NCBI GenBank assembly: GCA_973895155.1
Contig: OZ316899.1
Span: 11,284,001 to 11,348,000, forward strand
DNA: 64,000 bases
From: Marsupella aquatica
Taxonomy: Eukaryota > Marchantiophyta
Direction of reading: 5' to 3'
Shown piece by piece: positions 10,232 to 20,814 of this stretch; positions within the stretch are counted from its first letter, which is position 1; each line of letters begins with the position of its first letter. The position numbers were made by a program, and so were the translations under genes. The notes below the pieces were generated by a model that was not told the origin of the DNA, did no database searches, and saw only the letters and a program-made list of their open reading frames with translations.

Positions 10232-12380
10232 TGTTGTCGACGACAACTCCGTGAGACCGTCACTGACATTAGGGAAGAATACTATGGTCTATCTCATGTT
10301 GAGCAACATACTTACGTGCTCAATCATCTTCACTGTTGTGACGATGAAACCATCGCCTCAGGCATGATTGTATTCAAGGGAAGCAAGATCTGCAAGGAAG
10401 CTTTCTGGAATATTCATGGATTTTCTCGAGGAACATTTTACACAATGTATTCACGATACATGGAGGGGGCAAAAGTTGGTGTTCATGGGAATGAAGGGAC
10501 CATCAAGACCAAAGACTATGTTGTGTTGTTCATAGAATTAATTCGAAGTATCCTGCATAAATGTGCAGAACCAATGCCACATCTTCACAAAATTGGTGTT
10601 TCAGGCAAGCAGGAAGTTGTTTTCAGGGTTCCAATAAGTTTCAGGAGAAAAGATGTTTTTGAAGAGGCTTGCGAGCTTAACAAAAACCTGGGTATTCACT
10701 CGCCCTCTCTCCCAACCTTCTACAAGCTTTTGGATAAATATTTTCCCAATTTCCAATTCCAAGATCGGAGCAACTTTGTAAAATGCGATCTCTGCACGAC
10801 CATTAAAGAAACACTTCGGGGGGAGAAATGGGTGGATAAGATTTTAGAAATCAAGGCAAAGCACAAACGGCATATGTTGGAACAACAATCACGCAAGAGT
10901 ATGTACTATGCAGCAAAACTTGCGGCGAACCAAGAGCCCGACAAATATTTGTCTGTGATTCACGATAAAATGGATCAAGCCAAGACCGGAATCCCTAAAA
11001 TGACTTCTACACTCAAGAGCCAAGGAGGCAAATCAATCCCGCTACCAATGACGCTGACGGGGATGTTAACGCATGGACAGGAGCCTGGAATTTATGCACA
11101 TTTTGCCCTTTCTGGTTTGTGGGCAAGCGATCCTAATTTTACAATCTCTTTGCTTGCAAAGTTATTTCGTGATCTCGAATCATTTGTGGGAGATAAGACC
11201 GGCAATCTAGCTCTCAACACCTCTGACGTCACAGATCCAATCTTTGTATCCCTCTTGGATCGGCGTGCCTTTGAGGTAGGATACCTCGAAACCAAAAAGA
11301 TCTCTCTCGCTCACTTCGCAGGGCTTGGTGATAATGTGCCACACAAGAGTCGCGTAGAGCCTTCAACATCGCTACCCTTCAAGGCGCTTCTTCGACACCT
11401 CCACCTTCAACTTGATAACTCGGGAAAGGATAACAAGAACCAAATAGTTCTGGCTTTCTGTAGCGAGCTTGTTCTAAGAGGAGTGTTTGAGTCAATAACT
11501 CTTCCTTTTTGATGGTGGGGCACACTCATGAGGATGTGGATGCCTTCTTCTCTAGAGTCGGGATAAGGATCTACAATCAAGAGCTTACCACATTTTTTGG
11601 TTTGATGGCGGAGGTTTGGGAGTGCAAGAAGAAACATCCAGTTCCAAGGTTCATCCGCGAAGTTGCATCTTACAAAGCTTATGTAGGACCATTTGTCAAA
11701 AGGATCCAGGGTCAATCAGCACCTGTTCAATTCTTGTTCTCAATGAAGGAGAATGTCCTAGTCTACCAATATCGAGAGAAAATTGATACGCCTTGGCTAC
11801 CGACAAAGGGTCAAACAATTTGGTTGTTTGACTTAGAGAGAAACCAATACAAATTTCCAATTGGAAGTCCTTATTCCAAGCGGATGGAGTCTTCTCACAA
11901 GCGGGCAAATGACATTTTGGAATACTTGATCCATTATATCTCATGGCTGCAGACTGCATGGAAGGATATTACATCGAAGGGATATCGTCTCCGAAGTCCA
12001 GAGATTCAATACTGGGAAAACATTGTTTCTGTGTTTCTGGACACACTTTGCTCTCCTTCGCTAGCAGGGGTAGATTATCCATTACTTGATGGATTCTGGC
12101 CTCAAACGAACCATGGAACTGGGTATTGTCAGGATGGTCAAAACGTGGATACCAACCCAAGCAAAGACAATGGGGTGATGCATAATCTGGAAAGAGAGCT
12201 TCAAGAAGATGAAGAAGAGAGGCAGACAATCTTTGTCGGACACCCTTCTGAGCATGAGAGGTCAAGATTTAGTCCTCTAGAAGATATTAAAAAGAATACA
12301 TTTGTTGCATTTTGGCTTGCAAAAGCAATCGATTGTGTCATAAGAGATCCCGATGATGCGCATGTTGGAGAGTTCCAAGT
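10232..12380 (+). pseudogene. DUF7869-type protein, 5' part, interrupted by gypsy element
   Basis: Open from a probable splice acceptor near 10230; the first ATG is at 10316. In order I see a Cys-rich start (HLHCCDDETIASGM), GFSRGTFYTM, a CDLC zinc-binding pair (KCDLCTTIKE), DKMDQAKTGIPKM, and the signature QLDNSGKDNKNQ followed by MVGHTHEDVDAFFSR. These match what I recall of DUF7869 proteins, widespread in plants, algae and fungi and often transposon-linked, with function unknown. The frame breaks at 11506-11510, where a five-T run appears to lack one T: reading resumes one base back at 11509. The ORF then runs into the gypsy insertion at 12381. Its continuation is at 22011-22246. Dead as it stands unless spliced or frameshifted. 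Confidence 0.7.
12377..12380. other. Target-site duplication of gypsy insertion, left
   Basis: AAGT here and at 22011-22014 flank the 9.63-kb insertion. The interrupted coding frame reads on smoothly across the removed element. Confidence 0.65.
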
Positions 12381-12516
12381 TGTCGTGCGCATACATATCG
12401 CTACACAACATACATCGCTTGTCACATACATCCAGACATAGTCACACTGCCACATCACAAATACAAGAGAATGGAATACAAGTGGAACTCATGTCCACAC
12501 ATGTCCAAAACCCACA
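12381..12516 (-). repeat. Gypsy terminal repeat unit B2
   Basis: 136 bp, identical to B1 at 12850-12985. Forms the outer 3' end of the insertion (ends ACGACA on the minus strand, next to the AAGT duplication). Confidence 0.85.
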
Positions 12517-12517
12517 A

Positions 12518-12847
12518 TAATCTCCATACAATCGGCACAACGATCTCGGTCAACAATACCCCATCGATCCCGCACCGATCCGATCACACACGTATGTCAA
12601 GCCAACGCACCTTGCACTACTCAAGGAATCCACGTTACACAAGCGGAGCTCATAGCCACCATAGCCACACTCAAGCTCCTCTCTCTCCAAGGCTCAACAT
12701 TGAAAGATGACCTTTCAATGCCTCACAAGTGAGAAGTACCCTCTCACACAAACCTGACAGAACCTTATCGGCTCCAATAGCACTCATACCAAGCGTACAT
12801 ACTCTAATAGCACGATATACTACTACACTACTCAGAATGGTGTGATA
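12518..12847 (-). repeat. Gypsy terminal repeat unit A2
   Basis: About 330 bp, matching A1 at 21681-22010 with only a handful of differences, all transitions as far as I can see. Begins TATCACACC where A1 begins TGTCACACC. Contains a hairpin-forming CATTGAAAG/CTTTCAATG pair. Joined to B1 by two bases (GC). Confidence 0.85.
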
Positions 12848-12849
12848 GC

Positions 12850-12985
12850 TGTCGTGCGCATACATATCGCTACACAACATACATCGCTTGTCACATACAT
12901 CCAGACATAGTCACACTGCCACATCACAAATACAAGAGAATGGAATACAAGTGGAACTCATGTCCACACATGTCCAAAACCCACA
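12850..12985 (-). repeat. Gypsy terminal repeat unit B1
   Basis: 136 bp, TGTGGG to ACGACA on the minus strand, directly after the polypurine tract. Identical to B2. Confidence 0.85.
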
Positions 12986-12987
12986 AT

Positions 12988-12996
12988 CGCCCCCCT
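12988..12996 (-). other. Polypurine tract of gypsy copy 2
   Basis: The minus strand reads AGGGGGGCG followed by AT and the start of B1 (TGTGGG). Same sequence and spacing as in copy 1. Confidence 0.7.
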
Positions 12997-13160
12997 AGCT
13001 GGGAGTAAGGTCCCCTAACTCTAGCTAGCCATGAGTTCTACAAGGTTGATATACACCTTTTTAGGTGTGAAGATCAGGAGGTTGGGTGCAAGTGAGCCCC
13101 ACCGATCACCTACCTGCAATCCATATCTGCCAAGAGAACACAAATGATAACTAGTCGGCT

Positions 13161-14927
13161 TCACCGACACTGAGGACACAACCATGATCCACTAGGAATC
13201 ACCTGCAATGGTGGTGTCAAACATGACATGTGCCATCCTCTAGAACACTTATCACAAATCAACATAGTAGCTGCTCCCTGAGCAGATCCACACAACATAC
13301 ATTTCAAGCCAGCACGAACATGTGCCAAGCTTGGATCTACTGTACCATCAATGTTGGGAAGGTGACATGGTGCACAGTTGCGCACATGATCCTTCCAAAC
13401 CATACCATCGCGTCCCTCCAACATCAGGACACCAGAAGGCAACACTTCACGCACACGTAAGATTGTCCGGCCTGCGGTCACATCAAGTGTCGTGGGTGCT
13501 GTCTGCTGCAAATAAACATAATCACCAGGATGAAATCGTCGAATGCTTGCACGGTAACCTCCTCCACGAATAGTGACATACCTCAAAGTATCACGATGTT
13601 GGGCAATGGCAAGGTTGTCAAAAGCCATGGGCATCACTCTCTGAAATACCCGTGCTCTCTCTGAACACACCTTGACCCAAACATCAGGATCATCCAAGTT
13701 CACAACTGGTGCAGCATGACGACGAATAGCTGCTGGCAAATCTGACTCTCTACCATAGAGCAAAAAGTAGGGTGAGAAGAATGCAAGTGATGCTTGCCGA
13801 CTGAAACGGTAGCCCATAGCTAACCAAGGTAGCTGGAGATCCCAATCTCCCAGATGACCAACCTGCAAGCCATACTTACGCAATCCTCTCTTCACAGTTT
13901 GCACAACTCTCTCAGCTAATCCATCTGCCTCAGGATGATCACGAGAGGTAGTGCGATGATCAATCAGAGCTTGTTCACACAAACTCTCAAACTCTCCACG
14001 GAACTCAGTTCCCTAATCAGTCAACACCTCAGCTGGTGCTCCAAAATGACTGAGTACACGATCCAAAAATGTAGCAGCAACTCCTCCACTGGCTTTATCT
14101 GGCAACGCCACTAGCTCAATCCACTTGGAGAAGTGCTCCACCATGACCAAAACATACCGATTATGACGTTGGGTAAGAGGTAATGGACCAGCAAAATCCA
14201 AACTCCAACGATATCCCAAACCCATGATCGGTAACGGGTGCAACTGGGGAGTGGGAGCATTAAATGATGCTCTCACTCTGTCACATACCACACACTTAGC
14301 TATCAACTGCTGGACATGAGTGTGCATACCACGCCACCAATACTGCGTCTGCAGCAAGCTGTAAGTGCGCTTCACACCAAAGTGACCCAACTCCTCGTGC
14401 GCATGTCGCACCAAATGTACTCGTTGTGATGGTTTTGGTACCACCAACATCCTACCATCATGCAGTACTCTCAAAAGATGGTTTCCCTCCCATCGAAACC
14501 TCTTGGCTCTCTGTAGAACCCTGTCACGTTCCTTGGCATCAACACTGCCAACAATAGAACTATTGCGTAGATATTCCAACACTCTCACATCATTGTGAAT
14601 ATCTTGTTGTCCAGAAGTTACCTCACCAACATCCACATCTGAAGACTCATCACCCACTCCATCCAATGAAGTAGAGTCCACAGATCCACTGTATGCTGGC
14701 ACCCAACAAAGAAAGGCAGATGCATGCCATCCTGGCACCATCTCCTTATCTGACTCATCATGCCATCTGGCTCTAGTCTCATCCTGCTGACTGGTACATG
14801 GATTGCGGCTTAATCCATCTGCATCCAAGTTCACTTTTCCAGGCCTATGCACCACCTGGAAATCATACTCCTGTAACAACAATGCCCATCGTGCAAGCTT
14901 CCTTGTAAGCTTGTCAGACTCCATTAA
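13161..14927 (-). pseudogene. Integrase with C-terminal PHD finger (end of polyprotein)
   Basis: Starts in the RNase H/connection region (RKLARWALLLQEYDF), then the integrase zinc domain (HAHEELGHFG with CVVC), the catalytic core with Asp in SLDFAGPLP, Asp in EVLTD and Glu in EADGLAERVV, an SH3-like tail (FHPGDYVYLQ), and a PHD finger in the last 48 residues with all eight C4HC3 ligands (CMLC, CDKC, WHMSC, CPQC). The PHD finger would read histone tails and could direct integration, as chromodomains do in other gypsy clades. One TAG at 14013-14015 replaces the Gln of DQGTEF, a codon intact (CAG) in the 1-1203 copy, so it is a C-to-T nonsense change. A second TAG at 14928-14930 separates it from RNase H. 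Confidence 0.85.
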
Positions 14928-16286
14928 CTACTTAAGAGGCTGATGATCAGTGATCAAGGTGAAGGGGTTACCAAACAAGTAGCAACGAAAGTGTGCAACA
15001 GCCCACACTGCTGCCAAACACTCTCCCTCATAAGAGCTATACTTAGCCTCTGCTGAATTGTTTGATCTACTGGCATAAGCCACAACAAACTCATTCCCCT
15101 CATCATCCTTCTGAGTCAGCACTGCTCCAAGTCCTACTCCACTCCAATCAGTGTATAGCTGAAATGGTCTGCCTGAAATGGGTCTTCTCAAAATAGGGGA
15201 TGATGCCAACCTTTGCTTCAACTCCTGAAAGGCATGCTCCTGGTCATCACCCCAAATCCATTCCTGATCCAACTTAGTGAGTATGGTCAAAGGTTTAGCA
15301 AGCTGGCTAAATCCTTTAACATACCTCCTGTAGTAGCTCGCCAATCCCAAGAATGCACGAACTCTACTCACATCAGTAGGACAAGGAATCTGTGTAATGG
15401 CCTCCACTTTAGTCTGCTGTACACCCAATCCCCCTGGGTATATGGTGTGGCCCAAATACTCAATCTGGTCTTGGAAGAACTTACACTTGCTAGGATGGAG
15501 CTTCAACCCATGTGCTCTCAATCTCTCCAACACAGTCTGCAAGTGCTGCTGATGTTCTTCCACAGTAGAAGAATAGACCAAAATATCATCAATATAACAT
15601 CTGACAAAATCCAAACCTGCAAGGATTCGATCCATGACTCTCTGGAACTCAGCTAGTGCATTCTTCAACCCAAATGGTAAGAATAACCATTGATACAAAC
15701 GATCTTTGCCATAAGAATCAATCCCCCAGAATGCTATCTTGGACCTGTCAGCATGCCTAATTGGAAGCTGATGGTGTCCTGCCCTCAGATCCAATGAACT
15801 GAAAACCTTTGCATGCCCCACAGCATCAAAGATCTCCTCAGGTGTGGACATGGCATATCGATCAGATTTTGTCTGGCGATTAATAGGTCTGTAATCACCA
15901 CACATGCGCCTATCTGTGTAATTGCCATGCACATCCTTCTTGGCTGGCATCACTGTGGCAGATGCATACTCCCCATATGAAATCTCCACCAATCCAGCCT
16001 CCAACAAATCTTGAGTTCTGCTTTGAATCAGAGCTCTCTCCATGTCACTATAACGGTATGGTCTACAAAAGATTGGCGCATCACTAGCCAATTCAATCTG
16101 AATACCAGGGCCCTTCAATGTCCCCAAATCCTTCATGCTGAATGCAAAACAATTCCAATAACTCTTCAGGAATCGATGCATGCGACGTCTCTCCTCCCCT
16201 GTTAACTTAGGGCCAAGCTGTGGTTCCCAACTCTCCACCAAATCCCTAATATCTCTTTGTAGGGTAGAAGAGATAGCCGATGATTG
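14928..16286 (-). pseudogene. Reverse transcriptase and RNase H domains
   Basis: In frame with the domains on both sides. Reverse transcriptase shows FCRPYRYSDME, the DYRPINRQT box, LDLRAGHHQL, FGLKNALAEFQRVMD and the catalytic YIDDILVYS. RNase H follows with LYTDWSGVGLGAVL, SYEGECLAAVWA and TDHQPLK. Complete relative to gypsy family lengths. The closing TAG at 14928-14930 stands where relatives read Trp (PLKWLM), so it is most simply a TGG-to-TAG change. At the upstream edge, a TAG (16287-16289) followed by CAATCA separates it from the methyltransferase. Confidence 0.88.
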
Positions 16287-18176
16287 CTATTTAGCAGTAG
16301 ATTGAGCAGTCCCTTCCTGCTCAACAATCTGTCCAGCCGCCAATCCTGTCATAGGTCCATGGACTGTCTGCTCGCCCCCAGCTATGGTCAATACTGTCTC
16401 AGTGGACCGCAAGCTCACCAAGGGACAATCAGTAATTCCAGCAGAGCGCATCCGCAACTGTTCAACTACTCCCAAGCTAATAATCCAAGTCAAACAATTC
16501 AAATCCATTGCTTGACCAAGAACCTGGCGCCGCAAACCCTCTGACACAGAGGCAACTGCAGTGGTGCCAGTCAAAAATCCCATAGCACGCTCTCTCTCAT
16601 CAGCAGTAGGCTCCACTAACTGCTGGAGAGCTGTGTCCCATACAAGTCCAGGGCCACCTGCTCTGAATGCATATGAAGCAGAGTGGCTGACAAGAGTGGG
16701 TAATGCACAACGTGGGCACCCAACTGCATTGACCATTGCCAATGGAGGTCTATCAGGTTGGGTCACACCCTGTGCACGACGCCCTGGATCCAAAATATTA
16801 TCCACCACTAAGGCTGGTGAGCGTGGAATGCTGTCAAATGCACGCTTCAGCACCTCACATGGGATCAAATTAGTCCACCACAAGCGTGGACGATGTGCAC
16901 GAGAACCCACACGTGCAGCATCCAATAACACAGCAGGTCCAATCCAAGACCTCACCTGGTGAACACAGGCAACAATCCGACTACGATCATCACCTAACAA
17001 TGACACATTCTCCAAAATGTATGCTGGAGACTGTGTCTGATGTAGCTGGAGGTGACGCAGCACCCGTAACATCTCCCAAAACAATGCAGAGCGTGGATCA
17101 TGAAGTCCATGCCCAATGCCAGCTCTAGATTGGCCCTGACATGGCCAACCAGCAATCACCAAATCAATGGGGCCAACACGATGTAGATGATCCGCCCCCA
17201 ACAATGAAATATCAGTAGGTAGTGCATGCTGATAACCACGAACAGCATCCACTGGCAGCAACTGTGGATATCTATCCACCAACATAGCCACATGTCGCAA
17301 TGAGACCCTCCGTGTTGTCTCATCTGTCTCCACATACAAATAACGACGCACAAGAATTCCTGCCTGAAGAACAGCAGCCAATCCAGTGCTAATCCCACCA
17401 AAAAGATCCAACAAACAAATACCCTCCGGTGGATACTGCCAAGCAATAGGAGTGGTATCCAATGGTGAAAGAGTCACAGGTCCATCTGCAAGAGACTGCT
17501 CTGCTCCTGACTGTGGTGTAAAAGCATGACGCCATGCATCATGTACCAATCGTGCTGCTACCTGTGGCAAGGCTTGTGCAGTGCCCCACACTGGTGGCAC
17601 AACACTGCCAACAGGTAATCCTCGCATGATGTGCTCCTCATGAGACTCCTCCAATGGTGGAACATCGGCTGCATGCGCATTACCCTCAATCAAATCATCA
17701 GGTCCAGCAATTACACCACTGAATGCTGCCAAAGACAATGGTGTGGATTTAGGGCCTCCCATAGGTCCACTAAATCTCACTGGCAATTTGCTCAATCGAG
17801 CATCTCCTGACTGCCAATCAGGTCTATATGACACTGATTCCTCCCAAAAATCAAGAATAAATCCCATGGGGTAGAGCACTGTACATCCCACCAACACATC
17901 ATATGACTCTGCCTTAGTCAGAATAGCTCGCGCCTGTATCTGTGAGCTATCTGTGGTATGACCTTCCTGAATCCTCAAATCAAGTGGTCTCCTGGTGATA
18001 TGCTGTGTAGGTGTAGGTCCCCCCAATGAAGTCTGAATGGGAAAGGGACAATCCTCCAAATCCTCTGGACGCAATCCCAATCCACGTATGGCAGACTTCC
18101 CCAACATCAAGGGCTGAGCACCAGTATCCAGTAACACTCTCTCTGGCTGGTATACTGCTCCAGAAGGCCCAACTAA
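16287..18176 (-). CDS. Aspartic protease fused to cytosine-5 DNA methyltransferase
   Basis: Residue numbers count from the codon at 18137. Retropepsin: LLDTGA at 2-7, YDVLVGCTVLYPMGFILD at 79-96. After a linker comes a full C5-methyltransferase: motif I LLDLFGGISTG (242-252), motif IV with catalytic Cys in GWPCQG (Cys333), motif VI LENV (375-378), motif VIII RAHRPR (413-418), motif IX TADERERAMGF (511-521), and motif X GQAMD (541-545). Each catalytic motif is present, so activity is plausible; the product would methylate cytosine C5 in DNA using SAM. Motif spacing looks DNMT3/bacterial-like rather than chromomethylase-like: no chromodomain or BAH is seen. Retrotransposon-encoded C5 methyltransferases have been reported in charophytes and dinoflagellates as far as I recall. 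It sits between protease and reverse transcriptase. The frame ends with TAG CAA TCA. Confidence 0.9.
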   Translation of the reverse strand, partial: LVGPSGAVYQPERVLLDTGAQPLMLGKSAIRGLGLRPEDLEDCPFPIQTSLGGPTPTQHITRRPLDLRIQEGHTTDSSQIQARAILTKAESYDVLVGCTVLYPMGFILDFWEESVSYRPDWQSGDARLSKLPVRFSGPMGGPKSTPLSLAAFSGVIAGPDDLIEGNAHAADVPPLEESHEEHIMRGLPVGSVVPPVWGTAQALPQVAARLVHDAWRHAFTPQSGAEQSLADGPVTLSPLDTTPIAWQYPPEGICLLDLFGGISTGLAAVLQAGILVRRYLYVETDETTRRVSLRHVAMLVDRYPQLLPVDAVRGYQHALPTDISLLGADHLHRVGPIDLVIAGWPCQGQSRAGIGHGLHDPRSALFWEMLRVLRHLQLHQTQSPAYILENVSLLGDDRSRIVACVHQVRSWIGPAVLLDAARVGSRAHRPRLWWTNLIPCEVLKRAFDSIPRSPALVVDNILDPGRRAQGVTQPDRPPLAMVNAVGCPRCALPTLVSHSASYAFRAGGPGLVWDTALQQLVEPTADERERAMGFLTGTTAVASVSEGLRRQVLGQAMDLNCLTWIISLGVVEQLRMRSAGITDCPLVSLRSTETVLTIAGGEQTVHGPMTGLAAGQIVEQEGTAQSTAK

Positions 18177-20273
18177 TCAGAAGATACCACTCCGATTATC
18201 CAATGACACAACACTAGGTTTAAACCTAGTCCTCTCAAATGCAGGGCGTGCTGGTAAATCCACCAACCTCGTTGTTGCTGCATGCCATGTCTCACTAGTA
18301 GCAGTAGGTGGCATGGTCTTCACTACATCAACACTGCAAGTTGCTTCTGCATGGGAAGCAACCACTGGAGTGTCCTCACAGAGTGTAGCTGCCAATCTGA
18401 ACACTTCTGCAGGACCAACTCCCAAGTTCAGCATGTCTGTCGCTGAAAATAATGGGGTGCGTACTATGGCAATAGCCGCCCCCAGCAAGGTACCTGTCAT
18501 CCCTACTGCATCACTACCTGATTCTGCCAACTTACCCACATCAGGGTTTGTCCGAACCGGGTTCATAGAGGCAGTCTGAACTGTCTCTGACAATGTAAAA
18601 GACTGAGGAAGCTTTGTTTGCCGACGTGCATCCCCCCTTTGTGGATCTAACTCCACTACTGCTCCTCGGGGCTCAAGAACTTTGGCTGCCCCACGTGTCA
18701 AAGCTGCTGATGCATCAATATGTGCAGTGCCACACATGAATCCCATGGTGGCAAGGTCTCCATCAGCTCCATAAGATGTGGAAGGACCATGGGATGTGGA
18801 AGGTCCATAGGATGTAGATGCCCCATCACCAGAATTAGGTCTCACCTGGGAACTAGCCATGGCAGCTAGTTGTTGCTCCAATTGAGCAATCTTAGCATCC
18901 TTTGGATCTATGGTTACAGCAGGGGCAGCGTCACCTCCCTGTCTCCCTGCATGTGGCATGCCACGACCACGTCCACCACCTCTACCTCCTCCTCTTCCCT
19001 GATCATGTGTACGGGATCCTCCTCTCCGTAACTCAGAGTGGAGTGAGAAACACCTATCCTTGGTGTGTCCAGGAGCTCCACAGTGATCACACTGTCGCTG
19101 ATCAGGCGCTGATGCTCCCCCTGATCCTCTATGATCTGGACAATATCTCTGTGCATGATCCCCACCACAGGTCCAACATCCTGAATGCTGTCCAGCATAA
19201 GAGGGCACAGGTCTCTGGCTGGTAGACTCTCGTGCAATAGGCTTCTCCCTCTGGCTCTTCCGTGCAGTAGGCTGTGGTGTGGATGTAGATGCAGCCTTTG
19301 GTGCTTCCTTGGAAAATCCGGAAGGCACCACCTTCTCATTCACCATATTGAGCTCAATGCACTCAGAAAGGGTGAAAACAACTGCTAATGTGGGATCTGC
19401 ATCCCTAAGCAGAGTGACATCTCTCACTCTGCGTCGCAATTCTCTGTCCAGAATTGCATACCAAAACTGGACTGCCTGAGCCTCTGTCACTCCCTTGGTG
19501 ACAGTGATCAATCTGCGCATACGTGTGTATGCCTCACGTAGGCTTTCTCCAGTCTTGCGTTGGAACTCCTGAAGACCCTTCAACTTATCAGTTCTCACAC
19601 CCTGATAGTTCTGCTTCAGTACCTCAAAGAATTCCACCACAGGATTAAATGCTGGCGCAACTCTAGTTCCTGTCACAATCACACCGGCAGGAGTAGTGGT
19701 GGATGCTGCTGGAGTGCTGCTGATGGATGGTGTGCCACTCTGGCTAGTGCTGCTAGAAGAAGCAGCAGTTGTGGCAATGGGTTGGGTAGCCGCACTAGTG
19801 CCATAGGTGATGGACACGTAATTAGGCGACCAATGCTGCCTCCATGCCTCAATCTCAACCAAATGAGCCTTCCGAAACTCATGGTAGTCATCCATGGGTG
19901 GCCCCTCCAAATGCTGGAATAATCCCTTCCATGTCATGAAAGGGGTAAACAACGTGACATTACGCAATGTCTGCATATCGCACCACGTATCAAACTCCTG
20001 GATGAAGTCATCCAGATCAATTGTGCCAACTGCACCAGAGTATCGTCGTGGGCCCTTTGTAGCCCCGTACATCTCGTCCATATCCCACAACAAAGGTGCA
20101 ACCACCTGATGATGAGGAGAACTGGTCACTGAGTCCTCATCAGAATCACTGTCTGAAGCTGCACTGCTGACTGCTACCAATGCCGCTGGCCGAAACTGTG
20201 CCCCACTCCGAGTGAAACCGGTCCGTCGTCCATCGGGTAATCCAGCAGCACCAGAAGAATCCGTGGTGACCAA
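18177..20273 (-). CDS. Gag polyprotein, two CCHC zinc knuckles
   Basis: 698 codons from an ATG at 20273, with no in-frame ATG close upstream. A low-complexity acidic N-terminus is followed by a retrotransposon gag domain (QEFQRKTGESLREAYTRMRR, VQFWYAILDRELRRRV, residues about 220-300). Then come two zinc knuckles: CWTCGGDHAQRYC (CX2CX3HX4C) and CDHCGAPGHTKDRC (CX2CX4HX4C), separated by about 25 residues and followed by an RG-rich tract (GRGGGRGGGRGRG) that should bind nucleic acid. A small serine-rich repeat (SYGPSTSHGPSTSYG) follows. Ends with TGA at 18177-18179 in the same frame as protease: either a gag-pol readthrough stop or a CGA-to-TGA mutation. Confidence 0.85.
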   Translation of the reverse strand: MVTTDSSGAAGLPDGRRTGFTRSGAQFRPAALVAVSSAASDSDSDEDSVTSSPHHQVVAPLLWDMDEMYGATKGPRRYSGAVGTIDLDDFIQEFDTWCDMQTLRNVTLFTPFMTWKGLFQHLEGPPMDDYHEFRKAHLVEIEAWRQHWSPNYVSITYGTSAATQPIATTAASSSSTSQSGTPSISSTPAASTTTPAGVIVTGTRVAPAFNPVVEFFEVLKQNYQGVRTDKLKGLQEFQRKTGESLREAYTRMRRLITVTKGVTEAQAVQFWYAILDRELRRRVRDVTLLRDADPTLAVVFTLSECIELNMVNEKVVPSGFSKEAPKAASTSTPQPTARKSQREKPIARESTSQRPVPSYAGQHSGCWTCGGDHAQRYCPDHRGSGGASAPDQRQCDHCGAPGHTKDRCFSLHSELRRGGSRTHDQGRGGGRGGGRGRGMPHAGRQGGDAAPAVTIDPKDAKIAQLEQQLAAMASSQVRPNSGDGASTSYGPSTSHGPSTSYGADGDLATMGFMCGTAHIDASAALTRGAAKVLEPRGAVVELDPQRGDARRQTKLPQSFTLSETVQTASMNPVRTNPDVGKLAESGSDAVGMTGTLLGAAIAIVRTPLFSATDMLNLGVGPAEVFRLAATLCEDTPVVASHAEATCSVDVVKTMPPTATSETWHAATTRLVDLPARPAFERTRFKPSVVSLDNRSGIF

Positions 20274-20814
20274 CCCTAACCTAATCTATGTGCTAACCCT
20301 AAGGGCAATCTATCCCTATCAGCACCACAAGCACTCACCATGGTGTGTTGGGCATCACTCCAACATCACCAAGAGAGAAATACACAGCACACTAGAATGT
20401 CCAGTTGCAAACCCGGATCACTCCTATGGAATCAAGCGCCCACACGAAACTAACATGGCGCATAAACAGGAAACATGTGTGAAGAGGATCCAGAAACAAG
20501 AATGGATACCATTCAACTCTCCACACAAAAGCAAATGCAAATCAATATGACAATGTGCATAAGGTTCAAGGAAGAGCCTTCATAATAGGCTTCACAATGG
20601 CACTCCAATGTTGTAGATGAGAACCAAGGCAAAATTGGTTCAATCTGTGAGTCTAGATGGACTCATAAGTATCAAAAACCCTCGAATAGCCTCTGATTTG
20701 GCCTAGAATAGGCCTCTAAACAAACCGGGAAGTGTATAAAGCCCCCTGGCTCTTGAATCTAAACAACAAGTTGTCAAAGCTTGTGTGTACACAAGGTGGG
20801 ATGAGAACTTGCCA

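Noticed and set aside
12381-12985. Conventional 5' and 3' LTR pair for the gypsy element
   Set aside because: Unit B is absent from the 5' end and present twice at the 3' end, so a plain LTR pair does not describe what is seen; the split-repeat description is given instead with alternatives.
15213-15656. 147-codon plus-strand ORF and other frames opposite the gypsy pol
   Set aside because: Antisense shadows of the reverse transcriptase and gag frames.
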